Assembly: GCF_004217555.1 (NCBI RefSeq)
Contig: NZ_SHKW01000002.1
Coordinates: 310,001-374,000 of the forward strand
From: Edaphobacter modestus
GTDB lineage: Bacteria > Acidobacteriota > Terriglobia > Terriglobales > Acidobacteriaceae
Length of the DNA stretch: 64,000 nt
Reading direction: 5' to 3'
Of this stretch, positions 61,464 to 64,000 are shown one piece after another. A program made the position numbers and the translations under genes. Position 1 is the stretch's first letter. The number at the start of each line of letters is the position of its first letter. A model generated the notes under the pieces. It did not search any database, was not told the origin of the DNA, and saw only the letters and a program-made list of their open reading frames with translations.

Positions 61464-62465
61464 TTACCTGCCGCCGTTGGTGGCTAGCAGCTCTAAAACA
61501 TACTTGTAGAACCCCTGAAGGTCCGCGAAGCTGAAGAAGACGTTCTGCGGCTTCTCTGCTCCGAGAGTGAGCGGCTTGTGGATCCAGCCCTGCTCGAAGC
61601 CCCACTGCTCAATAGTGAGCGGCATGGTGGTTGCAGGTGTATACAGGTCGGGGCGTGTAAGCCAGCAGGTAGCTGTGACATCCCAGAGGCGATAAAAGGG
61701 CTCGCTGGCAACGAGGCTATATGCTTCATAGGCAAGCTGCGAGTAGCGATACTTTTCACCCTGTTGCTTGAGCGCGTTGCGGAACTCCGATGTGACCGGA
61801 GCGGAGTCGCTGATGTCCAGTGGGAACATGTTGATGCCCCCGAAGAGGCGGAAGATAGTTTCGACCGAGTACGGATCCCAGAAGGCATTCCATTCAGCGT
61901 GCGTGTTAGCGACGACTGAGTTGATGGTTTGCGGGTCCAGATTGCCGCTGACATCGATAGCTCCGCCCATCCAGACGATCTGACCGACGCCTTTGGCGAG
62001 CGAGGGCTCCTTACTGAGAGTGTCGACCAGCGGGGTCACAGGACCGGTCATGAGAAGAGTGAGCGGGCGGTTTGTGAGGATAGCTTCACGCAAGAGCTTT
62101 GCCAGGAGGGCTTCGCCGTCGGGCGGTGGCGTGGGCACCTGCGGGTTGTAGCCTTTCAGAATAGAAAGCTCATTAAAGCAGACACAGTCCTTTCGGTAGG
62201 CCCACGGAAAGGCATTCCATCCGCGGGCGCGGCTGAGCGCCACCGGGATTTCGGTGCGGCCCATGAACTGAAGAAGCCTGGAGGAGGCTTGCATGGCTGG
62301 TTCAGCGATGCAGTCTGCATTGATGATAATGATGCCGAGCAAATCGATACCCGGCATGACACTAAGCAGCATCGATGAGATGAACTCATCGACGGCTGCA
62401 TCATGGAGGAGGACAACCGGGATGCGGGTTCCGGAAGCGGGCATACTTTTTGAAGTTGTCATCAT
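61464..62465 (-). CDS. Nucleoside-hydrolase-like protein
   Basis: About 333 residues from MMTTSKSMPASGTRIPVV; a start at 62492 is possible. LLGIIIINADCIAEPAMQASSRLLQFMGRTEIPVALSR, LTLLMTGPVTPLVDTL, QIVWMGGAIDVSGNLDPQ and NAFWDPYSVETIF follow the nucleoside hydrolase plan. The family opening DTDxGxDD is replaced by LLHDAAVDE, so the metal-binding Asp cluster is partly lost. Another frame upstream (62586 down to about 62480) encodes a signal-peptide-like stretch (LSVLFACSLPLSC), so an indel may hide an exported N-terminus. Confidence 0.75.
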   Translation of the reverse strand: MMTTSKSMPASGTRIPVVLLHDAAVDEFISSMLLSVMPGIDLLGIIIINADCIAEPAMQASSRLLQFMGRTEIPVALSRARGWNAFPWAYRKDCVCFNELSILKGYNPQVPTPPPDGEALLAKLLREAILTNRPLTLLMTGPVTPLVDTLSKEPSLAKGVGQIVWMGGAIDVSGNLDPQTINSVVANTHAEWNAFWDPYSVETIFRLFGGINMFPLDISDSAPVTSEFRNALKQQGEKYRYSQLAYEAYSLVASEPFYRLWDVTATCWLTRPDLYTPATTMPLTIEQWGFEQGWIHKPLTLGAEKPQNVFFSFADLQGFYKYVLELLATNGGR

Positions 62466-62492
62466 GTCCTGTACGCACAAGAGTTTGCTCAA

Positions 62493-63139
62493 CGCAGGAC
62501 AAGGGAAGGGAGCAAGCGAACAGGACAGAAAGAGGTACAGGGTGCAGCCTGCGAACGCCCGGCGGATATCCCATTGTTTGGCTCAACCCAACGGGAATCT
62601 ACTCCGGCGAAGGAGTTCAATGTGGACGCGTGATCAGTACGCGTGTGACATGAGTGGAAGATGGGGAGAGAGTAAATTGAGGCAGGTAAGGAGTTACAGC
62701 TCAGCAAATGAATCCTGACCGAGATGATCGCACGAGCTATTACGGGAACAATGCCCTAAAGGTTGTAGCGCTGATTTGTCATATTGTGACCGCCGAATGA
62801 ACCGTTTGTTGACACGAGAGCATCCCAGCGAGAGTCTGACGCATGAACAGATCCTCGTCTCCGCTAACAAGTTGCGGTTATGGGTTTATAGAACTCGAGC
62901 TGCTGATGTGCATACATAGGGGCATCACCTATTAGCTTGACGGTGATTGGGTCCTCTCCAACATCGTGAGGCATGAAATAAACGAGAGCTTCTGAGCATC
63001 AAGGGCTTGCGGCATTGGCGGAACCAATGTCGCAAGTACCGTCGCCAACCCAAAATTTTGGCGGTTTTCGTTATCAAAAAACTTTCCACCATCTAAAAGC
63101 AACATTCAGACATGTCAGCACAACAAAGGAGATTCGTTC
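62493..63139. other. Intergenic region before the small Gly-rich gene
   Basis: About 650 bp. Contains the signal-peptide-like frame noted for the nucleoside hydrolase and a CGCCAA/TTGGCG hairpin near 63045-63065. No gene that I can support. Confidence 0.35.
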
Positions 63140-63394
63140 GTGAGTACAACTCTCAACAATGCTAAGCAGACTGACCCTCTAACCACGTCCGGCGCAATCA
63201 GCGGTGACGGAGGTGGCGGTGGCGTTCTATTCGATGGGCTACCGTCTGGAATACAGAGCGCCCTTTCAACGATTGCTGACTTACTCAACAATCCCGACAA
63301 TAACGGTCAAATTGCCGGATGTATCCGCTCGTATCAAAACGGAGCATCGGATTCGGACTGGTTTAGCGGCGAGATATCGCAGATCAAGGATTAG
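63140..63394 (+). CDS. Small Gly-rich protein of unknown function
   Basis: 84 residues from GTG behind AAAGGAG with ideal spacing. SGAISGDGGGGG divides a polar N-terminal part (STTLNNAKQTDPLTT) from a more hydrophobic C-terminal part (VLFDGLPSGIQSALSTIADLL ... SDSDWFSGEISQIKD). The Gly run could be a flexible hinge or a double-Gly leader cleavage site, but no export or maturation gene is adjacent. Confidence 0.5.
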   Translation: MSTTLNNAKQTDPLTTSGAISGDGGGGGVLFDGLPSGIQSALSTIADLLNNPDNNGQIAGCIRSYQNGASDSDWFSGEISQIKD

Positions 63395-63432
63395 TGAATA
63401 TGGTGGGGTGAGAAAGCTCCTTGGAGTAGCGC

Positions 63433-64000
63433 ATGTGCGGTCGGTACTGTCGACGGAGTGACAAACAGAAGATCGCAGAACACTTTCGCGCGAAGCCGGA
63501 ACCGGCCGAGCTGCCGATGCCTGACGCGGATTACAACATCGCGCCGACGACCTATCAGCCCATCATCCGGCAAAGTCGTGGGACCGGCGAGCGAGAAATG
63601 ATCCTGGCACGTTGGGGTCTTGTGCCGTTCTTCACGAAAGACCTGAACGACGTCAAAGGGCTTTCGACGATCAATGCTAGAGCGGAGACAATCACGAAGG
63701 CTCCGAGGTGGCGCGAGCCGTTGAAGAAACGTCGCTGCCTGGTCCCGGCCAGTTTGTTCCATGAGTGGCCGAAAGAAGGGAAGCCACCGAAGCAGCCCTA
63801 CGCAGGTTTGAATGCCCCATCGCTTATCTTCGAACTTTGCCCTTTGTTCTGGTTCGATATTCTTTATGAGAACGCTGCCGGAACCATCCCTGCCGAAAGG
63901 CACATGGCCGGGGCAACGGAACGAAGACGGGAGCCGAGAGGCTCCCGTTCTTTTTTACGACGAGTTTCTATGGGCGATAGACATGGCATGATTATGACAA
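63433..64000 (+). pseudogene. SRAP (YedK/HMCES)-family protein, 3' part lost
   Basis: MCGRYCRRSDKQKIAEHF provides the catalytic Cys2; NIAPTTYQP, RWGLVPFF, STINARAETI and CLVPASLFHEWPKEGKPPKQPYA (in two pieces, with the catalytic Glu) follow the SRAP plan that crosslinks abasic sites in ssDNA. Homology stops at about 63804; the final His region is missing and the same frame runs on over a terminator to the window edge. Real coding therefore probably ends near 63804 as a truncated copy. Confidence 0.75.
63929..63956 (+). terminator. Rho-independent terminator
   Basis: GGGAGCC-GAGA-GGCTCCC stem followed by GTTCTTTTTT. Placed about 125 bp after the truncated SRAP gene. Confidence 0.85.

Noticed and set aside
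1..64000. CRISPR array, rRNA, tRNA
   Set aside because: No regularly spaced repeats, rRNA conserved cores or cloverleaf with TTC arm were recognised by eye; a covariance search could still find a missed tRNA.

Overview
The window looks like a chromosome segment of an acidobacterium, probably of the Terriglobales/Granulicella-Edaphobacter kind. The reasons are two very large Oar-type TonB-dependent receptors with an N-terminal carboxypeptidase-regulatory domain, a PadR regulator paired with a duplicated MacB/FtsX-type orphan permease, a winged-helix/TolB-propeller fusion regulator, many Tat-exported enzymes and moderate-to-high GC. No rRNA, tRNA or CRISPR array was found.

Layout. 0-9 kb: a minus-strand surface operon (TonB receptor, toroid/PHP-fold protein, metallo-beta-lactamase-fold hydrolase cut by the window edge) with a divergent regulator. 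9-11.5 kb: decayed genes, one 196-bp palindromic element and an IS6-type element that fuses two unrelated gene remnants. 11.6-21.5 kb: an alkylation-damage island with ada, a 2OG-Fe(II) oxygenase, alkB, alkA, an ogt-like gene, a Vsr-like endonuclease, two SnoaL-like cyclases, a TMEM175-type channel, a DUF2059-like Tat protein, a cytidylyltransferase and a CDP-alcohol phosphatidyltransferase. Seven promoters here carry the same Ada-type box (RAT-N6-GCAA), then CGGAGTG, then a TANNNT -10 element at almost invariant spacing. I consider this expanded Ada regulon the most interesting signal in the window.

21.5-25.6 kb: remains of a plasmid or integrative element (ParA fragment, ribbon-helix-helix-like protein, Xre/RES toxin-antitoxin pair, ssb with a frameshifted start, RepB-type primase). 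25.9-29 kb: PadR plus ADOP permease, then gene remnants. 30-42.7 kb: a second TonB receptor/PHP-fold pair, followed by a sensory locus (periplasmic sugar-binding-like lipoprotein, histidine kinase, NarL-type response regulator) and a secreted glutaminase-family protein. Two copies of a 16-bp near-palindrome probably mark the regulator's sites.

43-55 kb: mixed housekeeping and accessory genes (HbpS/GlcG-like protein, cupin, HU with a histone-like tail, Tat sulfite-oxidase-family enzyme with an internal duplication, sugar porter, cNMP-binding DUF1003 protein, LolA-like protein, MMPL exporter) with several transposase remnants and a second copy of the 196-bp element. 55.8-64 kb: a PAS-GGDEF-EAL protein, an operon of nucleoside hydrolase, CxxCH protein and Tat multicopper oxidase, and a truncated SRAP-family gene at the edge.

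Many accessory genes carry single-base frameshifts, while the long conserved genes are intact. Most of these breaks are therefore probably real decay, but those in the alkylation island need read-level checking because the rest of that island looks functional.
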